Of a DNA stretch of 12,587 nt, positions 6,768 to 12,587 are shown piece after piece; within the stretch, counting starts at the first letter, position 1, and the number at the start of each line of letters is the position of its first letter. A program made the position numbers and the translations under genes. The notes beneath the pieces were generated by a model. That model saw only the letters and a program-made list of their open reading frames with translations. It was not told the DNA's origin and did no database searches. Origin of the DNA: Deltaproteobacteria bacterium UBA2385 (lineage in GTDB: Bacteria; Myxococcota_A; UBA796; UBA2385); the NCBI GenBank assembly GCA_002343455.1, contig DDSR01000137.1:43491-56077 (forward strand). The letters are read 5' to 3'.

Positions 6768-6782
6768 CACGTCGACGACGTG
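6768..6782. promoter_or_regulatory. Inverted repeat, candidate operator of the DUF262-hipA module
   Basis: CACGTC (6768-6773) and GACGTG (6777-6782) are perfect inverted repeats around a 3-base spacer, in the 54-base gap before the DUF262 gene. A weak TACGCT (6784-6789), a poor -10 match, follows at once. The position suits a repressor site, as expected for an autoregulated toxin-antitoxin pair. Arms of this length can occur by chance in GC-rich DNA. Confidence 0.35.
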
Positions 6783-6803
6783 CTACGCTGGGCCTGCGCT
6801 CTT

Positions 6804-6807
6804 GGAG
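6804..6807 (+). promoter_or_regulatory. Ribosome binding site deciding the DUF262 gene start
   Basis: GGAG lies 6 bases before ATG 6814. The upstream in-frame TTG 6802 would overlap this motif, so ATG 6814 is the better start. Confidence 0.6.
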
Positions 6808-6813
6808 TTGACG

Positions 6814-8349
6814 ATGGCCCCTCCCCACCTGTCCAGTCGGCCCAAGGCAGAGACCATCTCGGTCGAGGACCTGATCACACAGGTGAAGGAGGGGCGGATT
6901 CGTGTACCGACCTTTCAGCGCCCCCCGCGCTGGCGAGCCGCCGAGGTGAAAGGCCTGCTCGACAGCATCTGGCACGGCTACCCCGTCGGCACCCTGCTGT
7001 TCTGGCGGAAGGCGGCGCCCTCAGAGCAGCTCAGGCTCGGAAACCTGGAGTTCGACGCGGCCGAACGGTCCGACGCTCACTTCGTCGTCGACGGACAACA
7101 GCGGGTCACCAGCCTAGCGAATGCCCTGATGCACCCCCACCCGACCCGGTCGAGCCGGGACATCTACGCCCTGTGGTTCGACCTGGAGACCCAGGTTTTT
7201 GTAGGAGCGACAGAAGAGGGCTTCGGTCCGACCTGGATCCCCTTGAACCGGGTACTGGACGCCGTCGAGCTACAGACCTGGTGGGCCGGTCAGGCCGAGT
7301 TGCACGAGCGGACCGACCTGTTCCGCACAGCCTTGCAGCTTGGCAAACGGGTGCGCGAGTACCAGCTCCCCGCCTACATCGTGGAGAGCGAGGAACAATC
7401 CGTTCTGCAGATCATCTTCACCCGGCTGAACAACGCGGGCGTGGCCATGCGCAAAACCGAGGTGTTCCGGGCGCTCAACATGGGCACCGACGATCATGAG
7501 CCGGTCCAAGCCACCCGCCAGGTCTTCCAAGAGGCCGGGTTGGGCACTTGGAACAACGAAGCCCTGGTGCAAGCGCTGCGCGTGGCCCAGGGAGAGGACC
7601 TGTCGCAGCCGATCAAGCTGGAGGCGCCAGGTAGTCGCGAGCTGCTGGACCCGGCCCTGACCGCCATTGGCCGCGCGCTCGACTTCGTGCGGGACGATCT
7701 TCAGATCCCCCACGTAGGGCTGCTGCCATCTCGATACCCGGTCATGGTGCTGGTGCGATTCTTCCAGCGATTTCCCGAGCCCCACCCCCGCAACCGGCGG
7801 CTGTTGCGTCGTTGGTTCTGGCGCGGCGTCGTGAACAAGAAGATCCTGAGCATGAACAACCCCCGCCTGCGGCAGATCCAGGCGCTGGTGACGGGCGATG
7901 AGTCCTTGTCCGTGCAGGCGCTGCTTCACGATGCCGGTTGCCCCGACCGGGGGACGATTGCAGCCGTTGCCAGCGCGCTGCCGCGAAGCAGTCGGAAAGC
8001 CAACGCCGTGGAGGAGCGGGTGGGACTGGTGGCGCTGTGCAGGCGGGGCCCGCGGAACGTCCACTCCGGTGAGGTCATCGATGTCAGCGCACTGGTGGAA
8101 GACGCTGGCGCTGAAGCGATGGGGCCAGTCCGCGAAGGGACATGGCGGATCGTTCACCCCCGCTTCGATGGACTGGACCTGGACCTGGACCGAGCGGAAA
8201 ACCGCGTCCGCGACTCCCACCTGTGGGGACCCGACCGCGTCGAGCGACTGGCTGCGTATTTCAACGACTTCCTGGTCGCTGCCTGCGAACCGGAACAGTC
8301 CGACCATCCCGCCCTTGGCCCCGAGTTGGAAACGCTGGGTGAAGAGTGA
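6814..8349 (+). CDS. DUF262 (GmrS-like) domain protein
   Basis: This is a 511-aa protein. Residues 15-225 are a DUF262 domain: VPTFQRPPRW (31-40), LLDSIWHGYPVGTLLFW (48-64), the signature VVDGQQRVTSL (91-101) and IIFTRLNNAGVAMRKTEVFRA (200-220). In GmrSD, BrxU and SspE this domain binds or hydrolyses nucleotides through the DGQQR motif and controls a DUF1524 HNH nuclease. Here the remaining 290 residues show no HNH or H-x3-P motif. They look helical, with a basic RNRRLLRRWFWRG stretch (327-338) and an acidic tail. The nuclease half is therefore missing or replaced. The stop overlaps the HipA start (GTGA), so co-expression is likely. More A/T-ending codons (ATT, GTA, AAA, TTT) than in the operon to its left suggest transfer. 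An antiphage or antitoxin-like role is inference. Confidence 0.88.
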   Translation: MAPPHLSSRPKAETISVEDLITQVKEGRIRVPTFQRPPRWRAAEVKGLLDSIWHGYPVGTLLFWRKAAPSEQLRLGNLEFDAAERSDAHFVVDGQQRVTSLANALMHPHPTRSSRDIYALWFDLETQVFVGATEEGFGPTWIPLNRVLDAVELQTWWAGQAELHERTDLFRTALQLGKRVREYQLPAYIVESEEQSVLQIIFTRLNNAGVAMRKTEVFRALNMGTDDHEPVQATRQVFQEAGLGTWNNEALVQALRVAQGEDLSQPIKLEAPGSRELLDPALTAIGRALDFVRDDLQIPHVGLLPSRYPVMVLVRFFQRFPEPHPRNRRLLRRWFWRGVVNKKILSMNNPRLRQIQALVTGDESLSVQALLHDAGCPDRGTIAAVASALPRSSRKANAVEERVGLVALCRRGPRNVHSGEVIDVSALVEDAGAEAMGPVREGTWRIVHPRFDGLDLDLDRAENRVRDSHLWGPDRVERLAAYFNDFLVAACEPEQSDHPALGPELETLGEE

Positions 8350-9593
8350 GCGGCGCCCGCACGCTCGATGTCCGGATCCAGGGCCAACGCGTGGGCCACC
8401 TGGTGGCCGCTGGTGGGCGCGTGGGACTCCGGCTCAGCGACGCCTGGCGCGGCCGGCCCGATCGTCAGGTACTCTCCCTTTCGCTGGAAGAGACCGATCT
8501 GGCCGACCTGCCAGCGCGACCACGTCTTCCGGCCTTCTTCGACAACCTGCTTCCGGAAGGGGAGCTGCGGAGCTGGCTGTTGGCCAGTGAACACCTGCCG
8601 GACCGGGACCTGGACCTGCTGGCGCGCCTGGGCGGCGACCTGTTCGGCGCCGTGACCCTGGAGGCCGTAGAGGATGAGACCCCCTTGCATGACGATGCCT
8701 CCGACGCCCCCGCCCCTCGCCAGTCGCCGGCCGACGGGCAGGTGCATTGGTCCCTGGCGGGGGTTCAGCTCAAGCTCAACCTCCGACTGGAGGGGGCCAG
8801 CCTGACCCTGCCCGTACGTGGTCAAGCGGGCACCTTCATCGCCAAGCTACCGGACCGACGTTTCGCGGGGGTGCCCGAGACCGAACATGCAACCATGTCC
8901 TGGGCCGCCGCCTCTGGTATTGACGTGGCGCCGACCGAGCTCTTGGACCCGGCTCGTATCGTAGACCTGCCGCCCGGGCTGGCGAGCAGCGATGAACCGG
9001 CGATCCTGGTGCGCCGCTTCGACCGGAGCGAGGACGGCTCCGCCCGGATCCACTGCGAGGAGTTTGCTCAGGCGATGTCCGTACCGGCGGCGGACAAGTA
9101 CCAGGGCAATGGCTTCGCCCACCAGCTCAAGCTCGTACAGCTCGTTTGTCCGCAGGATGTCGGAGACTACCTGCGCCGACTGCTCTTCGTGGTGCTCTCG
9201 GGGAACGCCGATGCCCACCACAAGAACTGGGCCATGCGCTACCCGGACGGTCGGCGGCCTCGCCTCGCCCCGGCCTACGACCAGGTCGCGATCGTGCGCT
9301 GGTCGATGGAGGACCGAACACTTCGCGACCAGCTCCCCTTCAAGCTGGGCTTCGGCCGCCGCTTCGAGCAGGTCCACCTCTCGTCCTTCCTGGCCCTGCT
9401 GGACCGGGTGGGGGTCGAGAGCTTCTCCCACGAGGAAGCGGTCGTCCGACGAGCCCAAGCCGAACGATGGCTTCGCGACCAGGCTCGACAAATCCTGGAC
9501 AACCGGGGAGTAGCTGATCGCCTTGGGGGAGCGGCGCTGGCTTCTGCGCTGGACCGCCACCAGGCGCGGGTGCCGCTGGTCAGGGAGCTCTGA
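8346..9593 (+). CDS. HipA-family serine/threonine kinase (type II toxin-like)
   Basis: This 415-aa protein is close to the length of E. coli HipA (440). The N-terminal HipA domain shows PAFFDNLLPEGELR (62-75). SLAGVQLKL (136-144) corresponds to the autophosphorylation loop, with S136 equivalent to S150 of E. coli HipA. In the C-terminal kinase domain TFIAKLPD (163-170) supplies the ATP-binding lysine K167. ETEHATMSWAAASGI (178-192), LVRRFDR (221-227), SGNADAHHKNWAM (285-297, catalytic D289 and N294) and LAPAYDQVA (307-315, D312 as the metal-binding Asp) follow. All kinase residues seem intact. Known HipA kinases phosphorylate aminoacyl-tRNA synthetases and are restrained by HipB, encoded just upstream. 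No HipB-like helix-turn-helix gene is present; DUF262 takes that place. GTG 8346 overlaps the DUF262 stop by 4 bases. It converges on yicC with a 28-base gap. Confidence 0.92.
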   Translation: MSGARTLDVRIQGQRVGHLVAAGGRVGLRLSDAWRGRPDRQVLSLSLEETDLADLPARPRLPAFFDNLLPEGELRSWLLASEHLPDRDLDLLARLGGDLFGAVTLEAVEDETPLHDDASDAPAPRQSPADGQVHWSLAGVQLKLNLRLEGASLTLPVRGQAGTFIAKLPDRRFAGVPETEHATMSWAAASGIDVAPTELLDPARIVDLPPGLASSDEPAILVRRFDRSEDGSARIHCEEFAQAMSVPAADKYQGNGFAHQLKLVQLVCPQDVGDYLRRLLFVVLSGNADAHHKNWAMRYPDGRRPRLAPAYDQVAIVRWSMEDRTLRDQLPFKLGFGRRFEQVHLSSFLALLDRVGVESFSHEEAVVRRAQAERWLRDQARQILDNRGVADRLGGAALASALDRHQARVPLVREL

Positions 9594-9621
9594 CCAACCG
9601 CTGCACCTACACCGCCCTGAG

Positions 9622-10494
9622 CTACTCCACGTTCGCCGCCTGCTCCCTCAACCGCTCCACCAGCCCCTTCATCTCGACCACCCGCGAGGCGATCGGGTGC
9701 TCGGCGGACTTGCTGCCGACGGTGTTGACCTCGCGGTTGAGCTCCTGGAGCAGGAAGTCCAGCTTGCGGCCGACGGGCTCGGCGGCGACGAGCGCGTCCT
9801 TGAACTGGGAGCCGTGGCTGCGGATGCGGACCAGCTCCTCGCTGATGTCGGCCTTGTCGGCCAGGATGGCGGCCTCCTGGGCCAGGCGGGCGGGCTCGAC
9901 CCGATCGGCCAGCAGGCGGGCGAGGCGGGCCTCGAGCTTGACGCGCAGGCGCTCAGCCACGCCCTCGGCGGCGGCCTCGACCTCGCTGCTGAGCCGCTGG
10001 AGCAGGTCGAGCTGGCGCTGGAGGTCGTCCTGCAGGGCCTCGCCCTCCTTGCGGCGCATCTCCAGCAGCTCGGTCATGGCGGCCTCCAGGGCCGTGCTGA
10101 CGACCTCCCACTCGGCCAGGGCGTCCGGGTCGCGCTCGCTGACCGAGAGCACGCCGGGCTGAGCCAGGACCAGGGACAGCGGGATGGCCTCGCTGCCGCG
10201 CTGCAAGCGGTTGGCCACGGCCAGCATGGCGCGGTGGTAGCTCTCGGCCAGGGCCGGGTCCGGGTTGACCTGCTGGCTGCTCTCGCTGGCGGTGCGGCGG
10301 ATGAAGATCTCCACCCGGCCGCGCTGCACGTCGCGCTTGAGCCGCTCCAGGATGCGCGGCTCGAGCAGCAGGTACTCCCGCGGCACCCGCAGCTGCACGT
10401 CCAGGAAGCGGTTGTTGACGCTCTTCATCTCGACCACGACGGAGAGGTCCCCGTTGGTGGCCTCGCCCCGCCCGTAGCCCGTCATCGAGTTCAT
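9622..10494 (-). CDS. yicC: YicC family endoribonuclease
   Basis: This 290-aa protein is of the usual length for YicC/YloC. The N-terminus MNSMTGYGRGE and VEMKSVNNRFLDVQLRVP (21-38) match YicC_N. The C-terminal DUF1732 domain shows ISEELVRIRSH (217-227), VGRKLDFLLQELNREVNTVGSK (241-262) and the ending REQAANVE, as in family members that end in 'REQ-x-x-NIE'. A long coiled region lies at about 140-200. E. coli YicC is an endoribonuclease that promotes decay of the small RNA RyhB with PNPase. In many bacteria yicC precedes gmk, but here the next DNA downstream is the convergent hipA gene. ATG 10494 has an AGGGG six bases upstream. Thirty bases separate it from the lipoprotein gene upstream, so they may share a transcript. 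Confidence 0.95.
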   Translation of the reverse strand: MNSMTGYGRGEATNGDLSVVVEMKSVNNRFLDVQLRVPREYLLLEPRILERLKRDVQRGRVEIFIRRTASESSQQVNPDPALAESYHRAMLAVANRLQRGSEAIPLSLVLAQPGVLSVSERDPDALAEWEVVSTALEAAMTELLEMRRKEGEALQDDLQRQLDLLQRLSSEVEAAAEGVAERLRVKLEARLARLLADRVEPARLAQEAAILADKADISEELVRIRSHGSQFKDALVAAEPVGRKLDFLLQELNREVNTVGSKSAEHPIASRVVEMKGLVERLREQAANVE

Positions 10495-10524
10495 CGGGCG
10501 CCCCTGGCGGGCCCGGCGTGCAGC

Positions 10525-11436
10525 CTAGCAGTCATAGGTTCCGCCGCTGCCACAGTCGAGCACGCAGCTGGACTCGTCGAACTCGATCACGCAGTCGAAG
10601 TCGCCGCTCTCGGTGTAGTAGGAGCAGGTGCCCGACCCCTCCCCGGCGTAGGAGGTGGTGTAGTCGCACTCCTGGTAGAGGTCGTTGGTGCCGGACAGGT
10701 AGCCCTCCACCACGATGCGCCGGCCGCCGTCCAGGTAGAAGTCGATCGCGTAGAAGGCGTCGATCTCGTCGCCGTAGACCTCTTGCATGCCGCTGCCGGT
10801 GCCGTCGTCGCTCATGACGGTCTGGCCCAGGTAGCTGCCGTCCTGGGCCGAGAAGCGGGTCTCGGTCTTCAGGTCTGAGGTCCAGACCCGCTCGTAGTCC
10901 ACCCGCGTGCCGTCGCCCTCGACCTCGGCCAGGGCCTCGACCCGATCGTCCGAGACGATGGTGAGGGTCCAGGTGAAGGGGTCCTCGGCCGGTGTCGCGT
11001 CCAGGTCGGCGCCGGGCTCGATCGCCCAGGAGCTCATCGTCTCGGTGCAGCCCTGGCGCTCGGTGCGGACCCGGCCATGGCTCTCCTCGCCCAGCACGTC
11101 GGCGAAGACCGTCCGGTACAGCAGGTCCAGGTCCCCGGTGTCGAAGACGGTGCCGTAGCCCTCGACCCGACCGGAGACGCCGTAGTAGCCGGCCAGGTAG
11201 GTGTTCTCCCAGGCGAAGTCGCCGGTGTCGAAGTCGTAGAAGCCCGCGCGCGCCGTGACCAGCTCGCCGGGGGGGTCGTAGTTGAAGGCCCCGCCCTCGT
11301 CGGCCTGGAGCACCGACTGGAGCGGGTCGCCATACCACTCCCAGGGCTCGTACTCGCAGGCGAAGTCACCGAAGTAGCGCTCGCCCGCGGTCTTGCCGAC
11401 GTCGCAGCCGAGAGCGAGCAGGATCAGGGGGATCAT
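10525..11436 (-). CDS. Cysteine-rich lipoprotein, unknown function
   Basis: This is a 303-aa protein of no family I recognise. The N-terminus MIPLILLALGC is a short lipoprotein signal with C11 as the lipidated residue; it lacks the usual basic residues. D12 at position +2 would mean inner-membrane retention by the E. coli Lol rule, but whether the host follows it is unknown. The mature protein is acidic, rich in Tyr, Gly and Asp, and probably beta-structured. Eight further cysteines (27, 130, 257, 271, 282, 291, 295, 303) are present, six of them in the last 47 residues, suggesting disulphides in an extracytoplasmic domain. ATG 11436 is chosen over GTG 11442 because a GGAGG lies five bases before it. 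The gene stands 64 bases after the PKD-like lipoprotein gene and 30 before yicC, all on the minus strand. Confidence 0.82.
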   Translation of the reverse strand: MIPLILLALGCDVGKTAGERYFGDFACEYEPWEWYGDPLQSVLQADEGGAFNYDPPGELVTARAGFYDFDTGDFAWENTYLAGYYGVSGRVEGYGTVFDTGDLDLLYRTVFADVLGEESHGRVRTERQGCTETMSSWAIEPGADLDATPAEDPFTWTLTIVSDDRVEALAEVEGDGTRVDYERVWTSDLKTETRFSAQDGSYLGQTVMSDDGTGSGMQEVYGDEIDAFYAIDFYLDGGRRIVVEGYLSGTNDLYQECDYTTSYAGEGSGTCSYYTESGDFDCVIEFDESSCVLDCGSGGTYDC

Positions 11437-11441
11437 GGACA

Positions 11442-11446
11442 CCTCC
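11442..11446 (-). promoter_or_regulatory. Ribosome binding site inside a small inverted repeat
   Basis: On the minus strand GGAGG lies 5 bases before ATG 11436. The surrounding bases read ACACC...GGTGT (11439-11456), so a 5-bp stem could partly cover the Shine-Dalgarno. The pairing is weak, and regulation is speculation. Confidence 0.4.
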
Positions 11447-11457
11447 AGGAGGGTGTA

Positions 11458-11507
11458 CCGATAAGCCGCCCAGACCCGCCCCGGCCAGCGCCTTGGCGGA
11501 CTATCGG
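11458..11507. repeat. Long imperfect inverted repeat spanning the stop codon of the PKD-like lipoprotein gene
   Basis: CCGATAAGCCGCC (11458-11470) pairs with GGCGGACTATCGG (11495-11507): 6 pairs, a 2-base mismatch, then 5 pairs, around a 24-base loop. It includes the TAG stop of the minus-strand lipoprotein gene. On that strand no run of T follows, so it is not a classic terminator. It could stabilise mRNA or separate expression of the two lipoprotein genes. Confidence 0.45.
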
Positions 11508-12391
11508 GTCGTGACCGTGCGGGTCGCGTAGTCGACCTCGGCGAAGGTCGTGTAGCTGTTCTCCCCGCTGATCGCGCGGGTGTCGGTCCACTCCAGCGCC
11601 CCGTCCAGGTAGATGTTGATGGTGACGTTGTTGGCGCCCGAGTAGGTGCTGCCCGGGTAGTCGTGCACCACCACCGTGTAGGTGCCGTTCTCGGGGGCCT
11701 CGATGTTGATGTTCTCGGGGCCGGTGCCGGGGATGTCGTCCAGGTCCAGGGTCGGGTTGTCCTCGCGGCCGGGGCCGCCCCAGTTCAGGCCCGAGCCCAC
11801 GCAGTTGGCGTAGTAGCAGTCCCAGCTCGTCTCCATCGAGCTGGTCCCACGGCCCGGAGCGAGCAGGTGCAGGTCCATGTCGTCGCCGCTGAACTGCCAG
11901 TACATCTCGATCCAGAGGTCCTCGGCGGGGACCGCCTCGAGATCCACCGTACAAGGGTTGCTGTCCACGCCCGCCGAGTTCGTCACCACCAGCTGCCCCG
12001 TGTAGGTGCCGGCGATCTGGGGGGTGAAGGGGTTGCTGGTCGCGCCGCTGCCCGAGATGCTGAGGGTCGAGCCATCGGGCTGGCTGAGCAGGGTCCAGCG
12101 GTAGCGGTCGATCGTCAGCCCGTCCGGATCGTAGGAGCCCGAGCCGTCCCAGGTCGCCGCCTCGAAGGGGGGCGTCACCGGGTTCGGGGCGACGCTGCAG
12201 ACCGCGATCGGCCGGCCCGCCTCGTCGTCGGGCTCGGAGGTGTCCACCGGCGTGCCGGTGTCGGTCGGGTCGTCCGGGATGACGTCGCCGGTGTCGGCCC
12301 CGTCGTTGGGATCGGGGTCGGCGTGCACCTTGTAGTCGGAGGCGCAGGCCCCGAGGAGCACCAGGAAGGGGACGAGGGTGGATCGGTTCAT
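11501..12391 (-). CDS. PKD-like domain lipoprotein with DLHL domain
   Basis: This is a 296-aa protein. MNRSTLVPFLVLLGAC is a good lipoprotein signal, with C16 lipidated and A17 at +2, which favours the outer membrane. Residues 23-58 are an Asp/Thr/Pro linker (DTGD, TDTG) of the sort frequent in Myxococcota surface proteins. Residues 60-152 are PKD- or Ig-like (WDGSGSYDPDG, YRWTLLSQPDGS, GTYTGQLVVTNSAG). Residues 160-275 form a second beta domain: DMDLHLLAP (171-179), C192 and C197, GLNWGGPG (201-208), a calcium-like Asp stretch LDLDDIPGTGPENINI, then YTVVVHDY. Related 'DVDLHL' domains occur in myxobacterial surface proteins, and a binding or adhesion role is inference. ATG 12391 has GGGAG five bases upstream; the longer frame to 12517 lacks a signal peptide at its start. 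Confidence 0.87.
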   Translation of the reverse strand: MNRSTLVPFLVLLGACASDYKVHADPDPNDGADTGDVIPDDPTDTGTPVDTSEPDDEAGRPIAVCSVAPNPVTPPFEAATWDGSGSYDPDGLTIDRYRWTLLSQPDGSTLSISGSGATSNPFTPQIAGTYTGQLVVTNSAGVDSNPCTVDLEAVPAEDLWIEMYWQFSGDDMDLHLLAPGRGTSSMETSWDCYYANCVGSGLNWGGPGREDNPTLDLDDIPGTGPENINIEAPENGTYTVVVHDYPGSTYSGANNVTINIYLDGALEWTDTRAISGENSYTTFAEVDYATRTVTTR

Positions 12392-12396
12392 CGGAG

Positions 12397-12401
12397 CTCC
12401 C
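12397..12401 (-). promoter_or_regulatory. Ribosome binding site deciding the PKD-like lipoprotein start
   Basis: On the minus strand GGGAG lies 5 bases before ATG 12391, directly upstream of the lipoprotein signal peptide. This supports the short form over a start near 12517. Confidence 0.55.
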
Positions 12402-12413
12402 GGAGATGGAGAC

Positions 12414-12431
12414 CAGGAGCGGCGGCTCCTG
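12414..12431. terminator. Perfect 7-bp hairpin in the 5' leader of the PKD-like lipoprotein gene
   Basis: CAGGAGC (12414-12420) and GCTCCTG (12425-12431) pair perfectly around a GGCG loop. It lies between the stop of the rightmost minus-strand gene (12514-12516) and ATG 12391. No T-run follows on either strand, so it may be a weak terminator for the upstream gene or a leader hairpin. Nothing else is seen in 12402-12513. Confidence 0.35.
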
Positions 12432-12513
12432 CGGTTCAGCGCACCCTTCATGCCCGAGGCGAGCCCGGACTTCAAGTGAACACCAGGAAACATGTCTCCA
12501 CATCCCCTGCACG

Positions 12514-12587
12514 TCAAGCGGAAGTGCCCCAGGCGCGCAGCAGGCCGTCCACTTGCGCGTCCAGCGTGAAGCCCCGCTCCCTCAGCC
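12514..12587 (-). CDS. C-terminal end of a gene cut by the window edge
   Basis: On the minus strand the frame entering from the right edge reads L-R-E-R-G-F-T-L-D-A-Q-V-D-G-L-L-R-A-W-G-T-S-A and stops at TGA (12516-12514). The alternation of hydrophobic and charged residues and the GC-rich third positions look like a real helical C-terminus. Twenty-three residues are too few to name a family. It lies 122 bases upstream of the PKD-like lipoprotein gene and on the same strand. Confidence 0.55.
   Translation of the reverse strand, partial: LRERGFTLDAQVDGLLRAWGTSA

Noticed and set aside
5742..7499. 585-residue open frame on the plus strand over the SGNH and DUF262 genes
   Set aside because: Arg/Pro/Gly-rich shadow translation in another frame of two clearly coding genes.
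9594..9621. Possible terminator between hipA and yicC
   Set aside because: No stable hairpin or T-run in the 28 bases; the only pairing (AGCTC with GAGCT) has a very long loop.
9523..10878. 451-residue open frame on the plus strand across yicC and the cysteine-rich lipoprotein gene
   Set aside because: It is antisense to a well-conserved YicC protein and has a biased Leu/Ala/Val/Gly composition without any recognisable domain.

Overview
The window is 12.6 kb of very GC-rich DNA with densely packed, mostly overlapping genes and a strong preference for G or C in third codon positions. The two lipoproteins on the right, one with an Asp/Thr-rich DTG linker, a PKD-like domain and a 'DLHL' domain, look like proteins of Myxococcota and related former Deltaproteobacteria. 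The YicC and DUF2400 proteins also fit such a host. I place the source there with moderate confidence; nothing here fixes the genus.

Left part (1-1920): the last codons of a plus-strand gene, a short intergenic repeat phrase, and a small orphan ORF. A minus-strand pair follows: a four-helix membrane protein overlapping by 4 bases a TIGR02757/DUF2400 protein. The latter is related to HhH-GPD DNA glycosylases and carries a cysteine tail resembling that of endonuclease III.

Centre (1974-6759): a divergently transcribed five-gene plus-strand operon in which every junction overlaps. It encodes a membrane-anchored ferritin-like diiron protein, a NodU/CmcH/TobZ-type carbamoyltransferase, a 57-residue DUF5989 membrane peptide, a SAM methyltransferase with an N-terminal zinc-ribbon-like segment, and a membrane-linked SGNH/GDSL hydrolase. 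The carbamoyltransferase plus small membrane protein arrangement recalls sxtI-sxtJ-sxtK of saxitoxin clusters. The C-terminus of the ferritin-like protein resembles the C-terminal half of SxtJ-type proteins, suggesting a fusion. The operon probably makes or decorates a small molecule, lipid or glycan at the membrane; the product cannot be read from sequence.

Right-centre (6814-9593): a two-gene module of a DUF262 (GmrS-like, VDGQQR) protein and a HipA-family kinase that overlap by 4 bases, preceded by an inverted repeat. No HipB antitoxin and no DUF1524 nuclease domain are visible. Codon use is more relaxed than in the neighbours, which suggests acquired DNA. This is the best candidate for an undescribed toxin-antitoxin or defence unit.

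Right part (9622-12587): minus-strand genes for the endoribonuclease YicC, a cysteine-rich lipoprotein, a PKD-like lipoprotein, and the C-terminus of one more gene at the edge. No rRNA, tRNA, CRISPR array or transposase was seen.
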